From Mesobacillus foraminis (GTDB taxonomy: Bacteria > Bacillota > Bacilli > Bacillales > Cytobacillaceae), in contig NZ_SLVV01000012.1 of assembly GCF_004340465.1 (NCBI RefSeq), forward strand, positions 124,001 to 188,000: DNA of 64,000 nt, in the 5' to 3' direction. The notes beneath the pieces were generated by a model, which ran no database searches, had not been told where the DNA came from, and saw nothing but the letters and a program-made list of their open reading frames with translations. Every line of letters starts with the position of its first letter. Positions within the stretch are counted from its first letter, which is position 1. Of the stretch, positions 57,116 to 64,000 are shown in pieces. A program made the translations under genes and the position numbers.

Positions 57116-58939
57116 ATGGGGAAGAAATTATATCATGGTGCAGCATATTATCCTGAGCTCTGGGACAGCGTCGTCATTGACCAGGATCTTCAGCTAATGA
57201 AGGAGACAGGAATCAATATCATAAGAATGGGGGAGTTTGCCTGGTCCACTCTTGAGCCGGAAGAAGGAAAAATAGATGTTTCCTTTTTTGCTGAACTGAT
57301 CAATAAGTTTTATGAAAATGGAATTGAAACGGTCATGTGCACGCCAACACCCACTCCGCCAATCTGGATGACGCACGGTTTTCCTGAACGCCTGTTTGTG
57401 GACATGGCGGGGAGAAGGATGGGGCATGGATCAAGGCAGCATATTTGTAGCAATAACCAGTATTTTAGGGAGAGAGCTGCGATTATTGCTGAAAAACTGG
57501 CCAAAGGGCTGGGGAGCCTGCCCGGGCTAATAGGCTGGCAGCTTGATAACGAGTTTAAAGCCCATGTGAACGAGTGCACCTGTGCTACCTGCAAAGAGCT
57601 GTGGCATAAATGGCTTCGGGAAAAGTATCGAACGATAGGCAGTCTAAACAATGAGTGGAAGATAGGTGCCGGGCAGCCGGCCTACCGAAGCTTTGAGGAG
57701 GTCCCAGTGCCGGAAAATACAGCCTCTTTCAGGAGTTTGCCATTAAGAATGGCGTATCGCCAGTTCTCAATGGAAAAAATCGCAGAATTTGCCGATGAGC
57801 AGGCAGAAGTCATTCGTCAGTATTCCAAAGCCCCGATCACTCATAACAGCAGTATCGGGTTCCATGTTGATAATGAACGGCTGTTTAAGAATCTCGATTT
57901 TGCCTCATTTGACACCTATGCGACGATTGAACATGCAGGAGCCTATCTAATTAACTGTGATATCTGGCGGAACCTGAAAAAAGACAAGGGCTTTTGGATA
58001 ATGGAAACGAGTCCCTCCTTTTCAGCTTCACTGGAGGGAACAGCCACACCGCATCCAAATGGCTACCTGAAAGCCGAAGCGGCTGCCGCCTATGCTTTGG
58101 GATCTGAGGCTTTTTGCTACTGGCTGTGGAGACAGCAGCGAACAGGCTGCGAACAGCCTCATGGCTCCGTCATCTCTGCATGGGGCAAACCTGCAATCGG
58201 ATATGAAAATGTGCTTGAGGTTGAAAGGATGAGAGAAGCCCTCGAACCCATCCTGCTCTCATCCCAATCTTGCCAGGCGGAAGTGGCTTTGGTCTACTCG
58301 GATCATGCTAAAGCATACTTCCAGAATGGTCCTTTTAAGAAGTTGAATTATCGAGGGTTTATCACCGAATTCTATCAACAGATTCTATCAAATGGAATTC
58401 ATCGTGATGTTATCCAGCCAGGAGCGGATCTGGAGGGATATAAACTATTATTTACACCTTATCTTCCCTCCCTGCCCGAAGATGCTGCTGAAAGGGCCAG
58501 GCAATTTGCGGAGAAGGGAGGGATATGGATCACAGGTCCCCTGACAGGAGACGGTGGCACAGCTATTCCGGAGGATGACGATGAACTTGTCTTAGAGCAA
58601 AAATATGGGGAAGGCAAAATAGTGCAGCTCCATTTCATTCCGAGATCAGAGGAAGAAAAGAAACGGCTCGAAAAGATCATTGATCAATATGCAAATGAAG
58701 CGGGGGTTGACCTTAGAATGGATATTTCCCCGGGAACGATAGCCATTCCAAGGAAAGCAGAAGGAAACCAGATATGGGTGATGGTTAACATGGACGGAAA
58801 CGGAGGCGAGATTGATCTTCCTTTTAAGGGATACGATCTGATATCCGAATGCGCCGTTCCATGTGGAAAAACGGAAATAGGAAAGTTTGAATATAAAGTC
58901 CTTCAGTCTTTTGAAAGCCATTCCCCTGCAGTTTCGTGA
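57116..58939 (+). CDS. yesZ: GH42 beta-galactosidase (YesZ-like)
   Basis: A 607-residue GH42 enzyme, somewhat shorter than YesZ (about 660). The acid/base is Glu146 in WQLDNEF and the nucleophile Glu297 in WIMETSPSF. The four-cysteine zinc cluster is present: Cys111 in HICSNN and Cys154, 156 and 159 in ECTCATCKELW. A trimerisation domain follows (VALVYSDHAKAYFQ). There is no signal peptide. It probably removes beta-galactosyl side-chain residues from imported rhamnogalacturonan I pieces. AGGAGG precedes ATG 57116. Confidence 0.93.
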   Translation: MGKKLYHGAAYYPELWDSVVIDQDLQLMKETGINIIRMGEFAWSTLEPEEGKIDVSFFAELINKFYENGIETVMCTPTPTPPIWMTHGFPERLFVDMAGRRMGHGSRQHICSNNQYFRERAAIIAEKLAKGLGSLPGLIGWQLDNEFKAHVNECTCATCKELWHKWLREKYRTIGSLNNEWKIGAGQPAYRSFEEVPVPENTASFRSLPLRMAYRQFSMEKIAEFADEQAEVIRQYSKAPITHNSSIGFHVDNERLFKNLDFASFDTYATIEHAGAYLINCDIWRNLKKDKGFWIMETSPSFSASLEGTATPHPNGYLKAEAAAAYALGSEAFCYWLWRQQRTGCEQPHGSVISAWGKPAIGYENVLEVERMREALEPILLSSQSCQAEVALVYSDHAKAYFQNGPFKKLNYRGFITEFYQQILSNGIHRDVIQPGADLEGYKLLFTPYLPSLPEDAAERARQFAEKGGIWITGPLTGDGGTAIPEDDDELVLEQKYGEGKIVQLHFIPRSEEEKKRLEKIIDQYANEAGVDLRMDISPGTIAIPRKAEGNQIWVMVNMDGNGGEIDLPFKGYDLISECAVPCGKTEIGKFEYKVLQSFESHSPAVS

Positions 58940-59088
58940 AATTATGGGGAAACTGGAGATTTCGGGCGGTGTTAAGGCAAAAAGAAACCAGGCAAAAATG
59001 TATGATTGAAGGAAAAATTTAATCCTTGTATGGTAAAAGAAATATGGAATCGCAGCTGCATGAATCTTCAAGAAAGAAGGAGACATGA

Positions 59089-60285
59089 ATGGAGAAGGGG
59101 AAAATATGGGCAAGTGAAATGAAGGTTTTTCAGGATCAGATTACAGGTGCAAAAATAACCCAGCTGACAGACTATAAGGCTCATTCTTACCATCTTTATT
59201 TTACAAATGATGGCTGGTATGATGGCGGCACCAAACTTCTGGTTGGTTCAGACAGGGAAAATGCAGCCAATCTGTACAGCATTGATTTAGTTTCGGGTGA
59301 ACTCACCCAGCTTACGAATATAAAGTCGGGGACTCCGAATGGCATCCAGGGGACATTTATCAATCCGACTAAAAATGAAGCCTATTTTACACTGAATCGA
59401 AGCATTATAGCCTTGAACCTGGACAGCCTCGAAGAGAAAGATATCTACCAGCTGCCTGAAGGCTACAATTTTAGCAACTTAAGCTGTACGGCAGATGGAA
59501 AGTACTTGTGTTTTGGTCAGTCCGAGGATCTCTCCGGGAAAATTCATACTAATCTTTCAGGAGGGTATATCGGGTTTGAAGAAACAGAAGCAGCAAGACC
59601 CCACTGCCAGATTTGTAAATTAGAATTAGACACAGGGGAAATGGAAGTTGTTCACGAGGAAAACCGCTGGATCGGCCATGTAAATGCTTCACCGGCACAG
59701 CCTCACCTGGTTACTTTCTGCCATGAAGGGCCATGGGAAAATGTCGACCATCGTATCTGGGCGATGAATCTGGAAACGGGAGATATCTGGAAAATCAGGG
59801 AAGGTGGATCTAACCAGTATGCAGGCCATGAATACTGGCTCGCAGATGGCATACACATCGGCTATCATGGCTATACGGAATCACTTGATCGGGAGGATGG
59901 CAAGTTCCTGGGAACTATTCGCTATGATAATCGCAATCTCTCTGAATTTGAATTCCCTTATCAGAATATGCATATTCATTCCAATGACCAGGAATACATA
60001 GTGGGTGACGGCCAGCAGGCCAGTGCCTATCACGGGGAGCGGTATCAGGACTGTATTTTTATATGGAAAAAAACTCCTGAAGGCATGGAAGGGCCTCGAA
60101 TTCTTTGCAAGCATCGCGGGAGTTTCCATATTCAGCAAGTCCATGTTCATCCAAGATTCAGCCTCGATGGATCAAAGGTTTTATTTACCAGTGATATGAA
60201 TGGATATGGAAATGTCTACTTGGCAGAGGTTCCTGAATTTGAACAGCTTCCCGGATTGACGGAAGGCAAATTAACCAGAGATTAA
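59089..60285 (+). CDS. ogl: Oligogalacturonate lyase, polysaccharide lyase family 22
   Basis: A 398-residue seven-bladed propeller lyase that splits unsaturated di- and oligogalacturonates in the cytoplasm. The family block IGHVNASPAQPHLVTFCHEGPW and the metal-binding pattern with Gln, His and His in FHIQQVHVHPRFS (about residues 345-357) are present, as is HSYHLYFTNDGWYDGG near the start. AAGGAG lies before the ATG. It sits between GH42 and the YetA-like lyase, so products of both homogalacturonan and rhamnogalacturonan are handled by one gene group. Confidence 0.9.
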   Translation: MEKGKIWASEMKVFQDQITGAKITQLTDYKAHSYHLYFTNDGWYDGGTKLLVGSDRENAANLYSIDLVSGELTQLTNIKSGTPNGIQGTFINPTKNEAYFTLNRSIIALNLDSLEEKDIYQLPEGYNFSNLSCTADGKYLCFGQSEDLSGKIHTNLSGGYIGFEETEAARPHCQICKLELDTGEMEVVHEENRWIGHVNASPAQPHLVTFCHEGPWENVDHRIWAMNLETGDIWKIREGGSNQYAGHEYWLADGIHIGYHGYTESLDREDGKFLGTIRYDNRNLSEFEFPYQNMHIHSNDQEYIVGDGQQASAYHGERYQDCIFIWKKTPEGMEGPRILCKHRGSFHIQQVHVHPRFSLDGSKVLFTSDMNGYGNVYLAEVPEFEQLPGLTEGKLTRD

Positions 60286-60291
60286 TTCAGA

Positions 60292-60340
60292 AAAAGACGG
60301 ACTGTTCTCCCAAGAATTTGTCCGTTTTCTTTTTATAAAA
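60292..60340 (+). terminator. Hairpin with T-rich tail after the PL22 gene
   Basis: AAAGACGGAC pairs with GTCCGTTTTC (one mismatch at the base) and is followed by TTTTTAT. The YetA-like gene starts 24 bases later with no clear promoter. Confidence 0.65.
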
Positions 60341-60363
60341 ATAATCGAAACAGGGGTGTAAAT

Positions 60364-62928
60364 ATGAAACTAACATGGCTGAAAAATAAGCCTTCAAACT
60401 CTGCAGGGATCACATGGGGAGTGCCCTGGGGACAAGGGAAACTAAATCGGGATGAAGGTATTTTCTTAAAGGGCGCTGGAGGGAATATTCCTCTGCAAAG
60501 CTGGCCAATGGCTTATTGGCCGGACGGCAGTGTAAAGTGGACGGGACATGCAGCGGTCCTGAGCGGCCAGGAAGAGTTATTTGAGCTGGAAAAAGGCGAA
60601 AGGCACACGGATGATGGAATAGGAATGAAGGTCCTGTCAAGGGAAGACAAGATTGTGATCGATACCGGTCGTTTACAGTTCATCATCAATAAAAAAGGGA
60701 CAAACATCATTGAAGAAATAGTGGATGACGGAAATGTTGCAGCACTTCACGGCAAGCTGATTGCTTTACAGGAAAGGAGCAATGTTAATGAAGGGATAAA
60801 AACAACCATAGAGGAACCATTGGAGAGTGTCATTGAACATGCCGAAATTGAACAGGCAGGCCCAGTAAGATGTACAGTAAAAATCGAAGGGAGGCATCAG
60901 GGCGTTTTAACAAAAAGCAGGCAGTGGCTCCCTTTCACACTTAGACTGTATTTCTATGAGAATACCTCTTCTGTCAGAGCGGTACATACTTTTTTCTATG
61001 ATGGAGACGCAAATCTGGATTTTATTAAAGGGCTGGGGATGGAGTTTTCCGTTCCTCTAAAGGGTGACCCCTGGAACAGGAATATCCGTTTTGCAGGAGA
61101 TGAAGGCATTTATTCTGAACCAGCTCAGCTTCTGCTGACAAGAAGGCATTGGAAGGGTAATGTCCAATATGAAAAACAAATTGCCGGGGAAATCCTGGAC
61201 GTTTCCAACGCAGAATATTCGCAGTTGATGGAACATGCCACACAAAACGCGATATGGAACGACTTCAAATTGACCCAGGATTCAGCTGACCACTATCGGA
61301 TGGTCAAACGCACAGACGAAACATGCTCCTATGTGAATTCCATCCAGGGAACAAGAGCAAAGGGGATGGTTTACGTCGGTGGGGAAGCGGGAGGCATTGC
61401 AGTTGGCGTACGAAACTTTTGGCAAAAGTTCCCCTCCTCTCTGGAGGCAAGGGACTTGAGCAAATCCTTAACTAAAATTAAGGTTTGGTTTTGGTCACCT
61501 GATTCTGAATCGATGGATTTAAGGAGCTACAGTCAGGGGACTCATGTAGTAAGCGCATACGAAGGATTTGACGAAATGCGGTCTACTCCCATTGGAATTG
61601 CCAATACCAATGAAGTTTATCTGCAATTCTATAAGTCCCCTCCTTCACATAAAGAATTAATCGAAAAGGTAAACGAGTGGCAGTCACCATTATTGCTGGT
61701 ATGTGAGCCGCAGCATTATTACCATACAAGAGCGCTCGGTGTCTGGAGCTTGCCGGATGCAAGCACTCCTTTAAAGGCAGAATTAGAAAAACAGCTGGAT
61801 GCTGCAATCGATTTCTATAAAAATGAAGTGGAACAGCGGAGATGGTACGGCTTCTGGAATTATGGCGACTTTATGCATACCTATGATCCGGTCCGGCACC
61901 AATGGAGATACGATCTTGGCGGATTTGCCTGGCAAAACACTGAACTTGTTCCGAATATATGGCTGTGGTATTCGTTCCTAAGAACTGGACGCGAAGACAT
62001 TTTTATCTTGGCCGAGGCTATGACACGCCATACCAGCGAAGTTGACTGCTACCACTTTGGTGAATATGCTGGACTTGGTTCAAGGCATAATGTCGTGCAT
62101 TGGGGCTGTGGCTGTAAGGAAGCAAGAATCAGCATGGCCGGACTGAATAAATACTATTACTTCCTGACTGCCGATGAGAGGACGGGAGACCTGTTGACAG
62201 AGGTACGGGATGCGGACAAGGCACTGCTTGAATTAAATCCAATGCGGGAGTTTTATTCTGATCCTCAATTTCCGACCTATGCACGTTCCGGTCCAGATTG
62301 GGCAGCATTTACTTCCAACTGGCTATCAGAATGGGAACGGACCGAAAATCCACTCTATAGGGACAAGATCATGAAGGGGATTCATATCTTGAAGAAGCTT
62401 CCAATGAGACTCTTATCGGGTCCAACGTTTGGTTACGATCCTGAAACAAGCTCCCTGATCCATATGGGAGACGGGAATGAAGGCGGGTATCATATGGTGG
62501 TAGCATTTGGCGGTCCCCAGGCCTGGATGGAAATTGCCCAGTTGATTGAGGACGATGACTGGAAGGAAATGCTTGCAGAGTTTGGAGAATTCTATGTCCT
62601 GACTAATGAAGAAAAAAAATCAAGGACCAATGGCGAATTGCATGACGGATTGTTCAGCCTGCCGATGCTGGCATCAGGTATGGTCGCCTATGCAGCAGCG
62701 CTGAAAGATGATGAAAATCTGGCTAAAAAAGCATGGAACCTTTTAATGAATGAAGAAATAAGTCAGATGGTGCTGCCAATTGAATCGCAAAAGGCAGAAG
62801 TGTGGAGGAATTTAATGGAAATTCCGCAAATTACGACGAATACAACTGTTCAATGGTGTTTAAATACAATCATAGCACTTGAATTGATTGGCAAATATTT
62901 GCCAGAGGCCGACAGCAAAAAAGTATGA
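60364..62928 (+). CDS. yetA: YetA-like exo-rhamnogalacturonan lyase family protein (PL26)
   Basis: An 854-residue protein with the length and block pattern of B. subtilis YetA and the PL26 exo-rhamnogalacturonan lyases. An N-terminal beta-rich part (about 1-330; SWPMAYWPDGSVKWTGHA) precedes an alpha/alpha barrel (about 440-780; WYGFWNYGDFMHTYDP, DLGGFAWQNTELVPNIWLWY, VHWGCGCKEARIS). There is no signal peptide, so it would cut the rhamnosyl-galacturonyl backbone of imported oligomers from one end. GGGGTG precedes the ATG. Activity of the bacterial branch is inferred from the fungal family member. Confidence 0.85.
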   Translation: MKLTWLKNKPSNSAGITWGVPWGQGKLNRDEGIFLKGAGGNIPLQSWPMAYWPDGSVKWTGHAAVLSGQEELFELEKGERHTDDGIGMKVLSREDKIVIDTGRLQFIINKKGTNIIEEIVDDGNVAALHGKLIALQERSNVNEGIKTTIEEPLESVIEHAEIEQAGPVRCTVKIEGRHQGVLTKSRQWLPFTLRLYFYENTSSVRAVHTFFYDGDANLDFIKGLGMEFSVPLKGDPWNRNIRFAGDEGIYSEPAQLLLTRRHWKGNVQYEKQIAGEILDVSNAEYSQLMEHATQNAIWNDFKLTQDSADHYRMVKRTDETCSYVNSIQGTRAKGMVYVGGEAGGIAVGVRNFWQKFPSSLEARDLSKSLTKIKVWFWSPDSESMDLRSYSQGTHVVSAYEGFDEMRSTPIGIANTNEVYLQFYKSPPSHKELIEKVNEWQSPLLLVCEPQHYYHTRALGVWSLPDASTPLKAELEKQLDAAIDFYKNEVEQRRWYGFWNYGDFMHTYDPVRHQWRYDLGGFAWQNTELVPNIWLWYSFLRTGREDIFILAEAMTRHTSEVDCYHFGEYAGLGSRHNVVHWGCGCKEARISMAGLNKYYYFLTADERTGDLLTEVRDADKALLELNPMREFYSDPQFPTYARSGPDWAAFTSNWLSEWERTENPLYRDKIMKGIHILKKLPMRLLSGPTFGYDPETSSLIHMGDGNEGGYHMVVAFGGPQAWMEIAQLIEDDDWKEMLAEFGEFYVLTNEEKKSRTNGELHDGLFSLPMLASGMVAYAAALKDDENLAKKAWNLLMNEEISQMVLPIESQKAEVWRNLMEIPQITTNTTVQWCLNTIIALELIGKYLPEADSKKV

Positions 62929-63001
62929 AGGGGACAAAAAAGTGTTAACCCTTCTGAAAGTGGCGATTTTAAAGGTTTTTTACTTAGGCAAAATGATGCA
63001 A

Positions 63002-63030
63002 TTGACGGAAAATTACTAATCTTTTAAATT
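63002..63030 (+). promoter_or_regulatory. Predicted promoter of the lplA-like gene
   Basis: TTGACG (63002-63007) and TAAATT (63025-63030) are exactly 17 bases apart. Transcription would begin near 63037, right at the foot of the hairpin at 63039. Confidence 0.5.
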
Positions 63031-63038
63031 GCAATTAA

Positions 63039-63080
63039 GACATCCAAAGGCAGCCACTTAAGTGCCGATCTTTGGATGTC
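63039..63080 (+). other. Predicted 5'-terminal RNA hairpin
   Basis: GACATCCAAAG (63039-63049) pairs perfectly with CTTTGGATGTC (63070-63080). Between them CACTTAAGTG (63055-63064) is itself a 10-bp palindrome. No T tail follows, so it is unlikely to be a terminator. Confidence 0.55.
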
Positions 63081-63112
63081 CATACTGAAATCATATATAG
63101 GGGGAAATCAAA

Positions 63113-64000
63113 TTGAAAAAAGGAAAGAGGCCATTAACTAAAAAAATAGCAGTTCCTCTTGCAACAGCTGTTCTGCTTTCATCATTAGTTGCGTGCAGCA
63201 GTGACAAAGCGGGCAGTTCCGAAAAATCCAAAGGTGGTACCAATGAAATTAAAATCATGACGACAGCTTATTCAACGGAGCCTCCAAAAGAAAACAGCCC
63301 AGCCTTAAAAGCATTGGAAAAGTACACGAAAACTGATATAACTGTCAACTATGTGGTGGATGCATATCCAGATAAATTGAATATTACCCTTGCTTCCGGC
63401 AACCTTCCTCATATCCTTATGATTCCGGATAAAATCCCAAGCTTTGTAAGCGCTGTCAGGGATGGGGCATTCTGGGAACTCGGCCCGTATTTAAAAGATT
63501 ATCCGAACCTGAAAGAAGCGAACGAAGTAACCTTGCAAAATAGTTCAATAGACGGAAAAGTTTATGGAATCTACCGGGCCCGTCCACTGGGAAGAAACGG
63601 AATAACCATGAGAAAAGACTGGCTGGATAACCTTGGGCTGGAAAAGCCTGAAACGGTTGAAGAGTTCTACAACGTCTTAAAAGCGTTCACTCAGGATGAC
63701 CCGGATGGAAATGGCAAGAATGATACTTATGGAATGGTTATTTCAAAGTACTTCGGTCCTTTTGATATCATGCAGCTTTGGTTCGGGGCACCAAACAAAT
63801 GGGGCGAGGATCAAGATGGTAAGCTATATCCAGATTTCACAACTGATGAATACCTGGAAGCACTCAAATTCTTCAAGAAGCTTTATGATGAAAAGTTAAT
63901 CAATGAAGATTTTGCCGTCATGGATCCTTTAAAATGGGGCGATCCAATGATGAATAATCAGGCAGGGGTCATTGTTGACGTTCTTGACCGCGCTTATCGT
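63113..64000 (+). CDS. lplA: LplA-like substrate-binding lipoprotein, truncated by the window end
   Basis: An open frame of 296 codons runs to the last base of the window. The TTG start has AGGGGG eight bases upstream (63099-63104). The signal sequence ends in the lipobox LVAC (Cys28). Mature-domain features such as MTTAYSTEPPKENSPALKAL, ITLASGNLPHILMI, KVYGIYRARPLGRNG and DPDGNGKNDTYGM match LplA-type binding proteins that work with LplB/LplC permeases. It follows the YetA-like gene as lplA follows yetA in B. subtilis. The C-terminus and permeases lie outside the window. Confidence 0.9.
   Translation, partial: MKKGKRPLTKKIAVPLATAVLLSSLVACSSDKAGSSEKSKGGTNEIKIMTTAYSTEPPKENSPALKALEKYTKTDITVNYVVDAYPDKLNITLASGNLPHILMIPDKIPSFVSAVRDGAFWELGPYLKDYPNLKEANEVTLQNSSIDGKVYGIYRARPLGRNGITMRKDWLDNLGLEKPETVEEFYNVLKAFTQDDPDGNGKNDTYGMVISKYFGPFDIMQLWFGAPNKWGEDQDGKLYPDFTTDEYLEALKFFKKLYDEKLINEDFAVMDPLKWGDPMMNNQAGVIVDVLDRAYR

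Noticed and set aside
63039-63080. Intrinsic terminator after the YetA-like gene
   Set aside because: The stem is perfect but no T run follows on either strand.

Overview
The window comes from a low-to-moderate GC, Gram-positive Bacillaceae-type chromosome. The evidence is strong AGGAGG-type ribosome binding sites, frequent GTG and TTG starts, intrinsic terminators, cre-like CcpA sites, and gene sets that match the Bacillus subtilis rha (yul/yux), gmu, yes/yte, uxa and lpl loci. I see no rRNA, tRNA, CRISPR array, phage or insertion sequence. It is a continuous plant cell-wall sugar island on which nearly every gene is on the + strand; the only exception is a two-gene alpha-galactosidase/ROK operon.

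Layout. (1) 1-8097, L-rhamnose: the end of a bifunctional aldolase/dehydrogenase (RhaEW type), an AraC regulator, rhaB, rhaA, a DeoR regulator, rhaD and an iron alcohol dehydrogenase (lactaldehyde reductase). (2) 8332-16266, gmu-like glucomannan oligosaccharide operon: GntR regulator, PTS IIB-IIA-IIC, GH1 phospho-glycosidase, ROK fructokinase, mannose-6-phosphate isomerase, SGNH esterase and aldo/keto reductase. (3) 16471-29456, hemicellulose and galactoside functions: MFS carrier, CE7 esterase, LacI regulator, GH36 alpha-galactosidase with a ROK kinase, an ABC importer (two permeases and a lipoprotein), a DUF624-like protein and a second GH1. (4) 29665-31684: two Gfo/Idh/MocA oxidoreductases, the second broken by a one-base frameshift. 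(5) 31846-46185, pectin: ABC importer, GH105 unsaturated-uronyl hydrolase, secreted PL1 pectate lyase, a YesM/YesN-type two-component pair, a MATE-like carrier, an ExuR-like LacI regulator, uxaB and uxaA. (6) 46308-64000, side chains and rhamnogalacturonan I: GH43, a third oxidoreductase, a second YesM/YesN pair, a binding lipoprotein without permeases, a YesS-like membrane AraC regulator, DUF624, GH42 beta-galactosidase, PL22 oligogalacturonate lyase, PL26/YetA-like exo-rhamnogalacturonan lyase and an LplA-like lipoprotein cut by the window end.

Taken together, secreted PL1 cuts pectin, ABC importers bring in oligomers (no ATPase is encoded here, so a shared MsmX-type ATPase is expected), intracellular PL22/PL26/GH105/GH42/GH43 enzymes take them apart, and galacturonate and rhamnose enter the uxa and rha pathways. 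The least expected signals are regulatory. They are: exact 21-bp-spaced repeats of CKGTTTTTTA in front of the second YesM/N operon and of the orphan binding protein; a shared TAAGTTA element just downstream of three -10 boxes around the LacI/CE7/ABC genes; paired TGTTCACGT operators for the ExuR-like regulator; a perfect 24-bp palindrome in the gmu promoter; and a predicted 5'-terminal hairpin on the lplA transcript.
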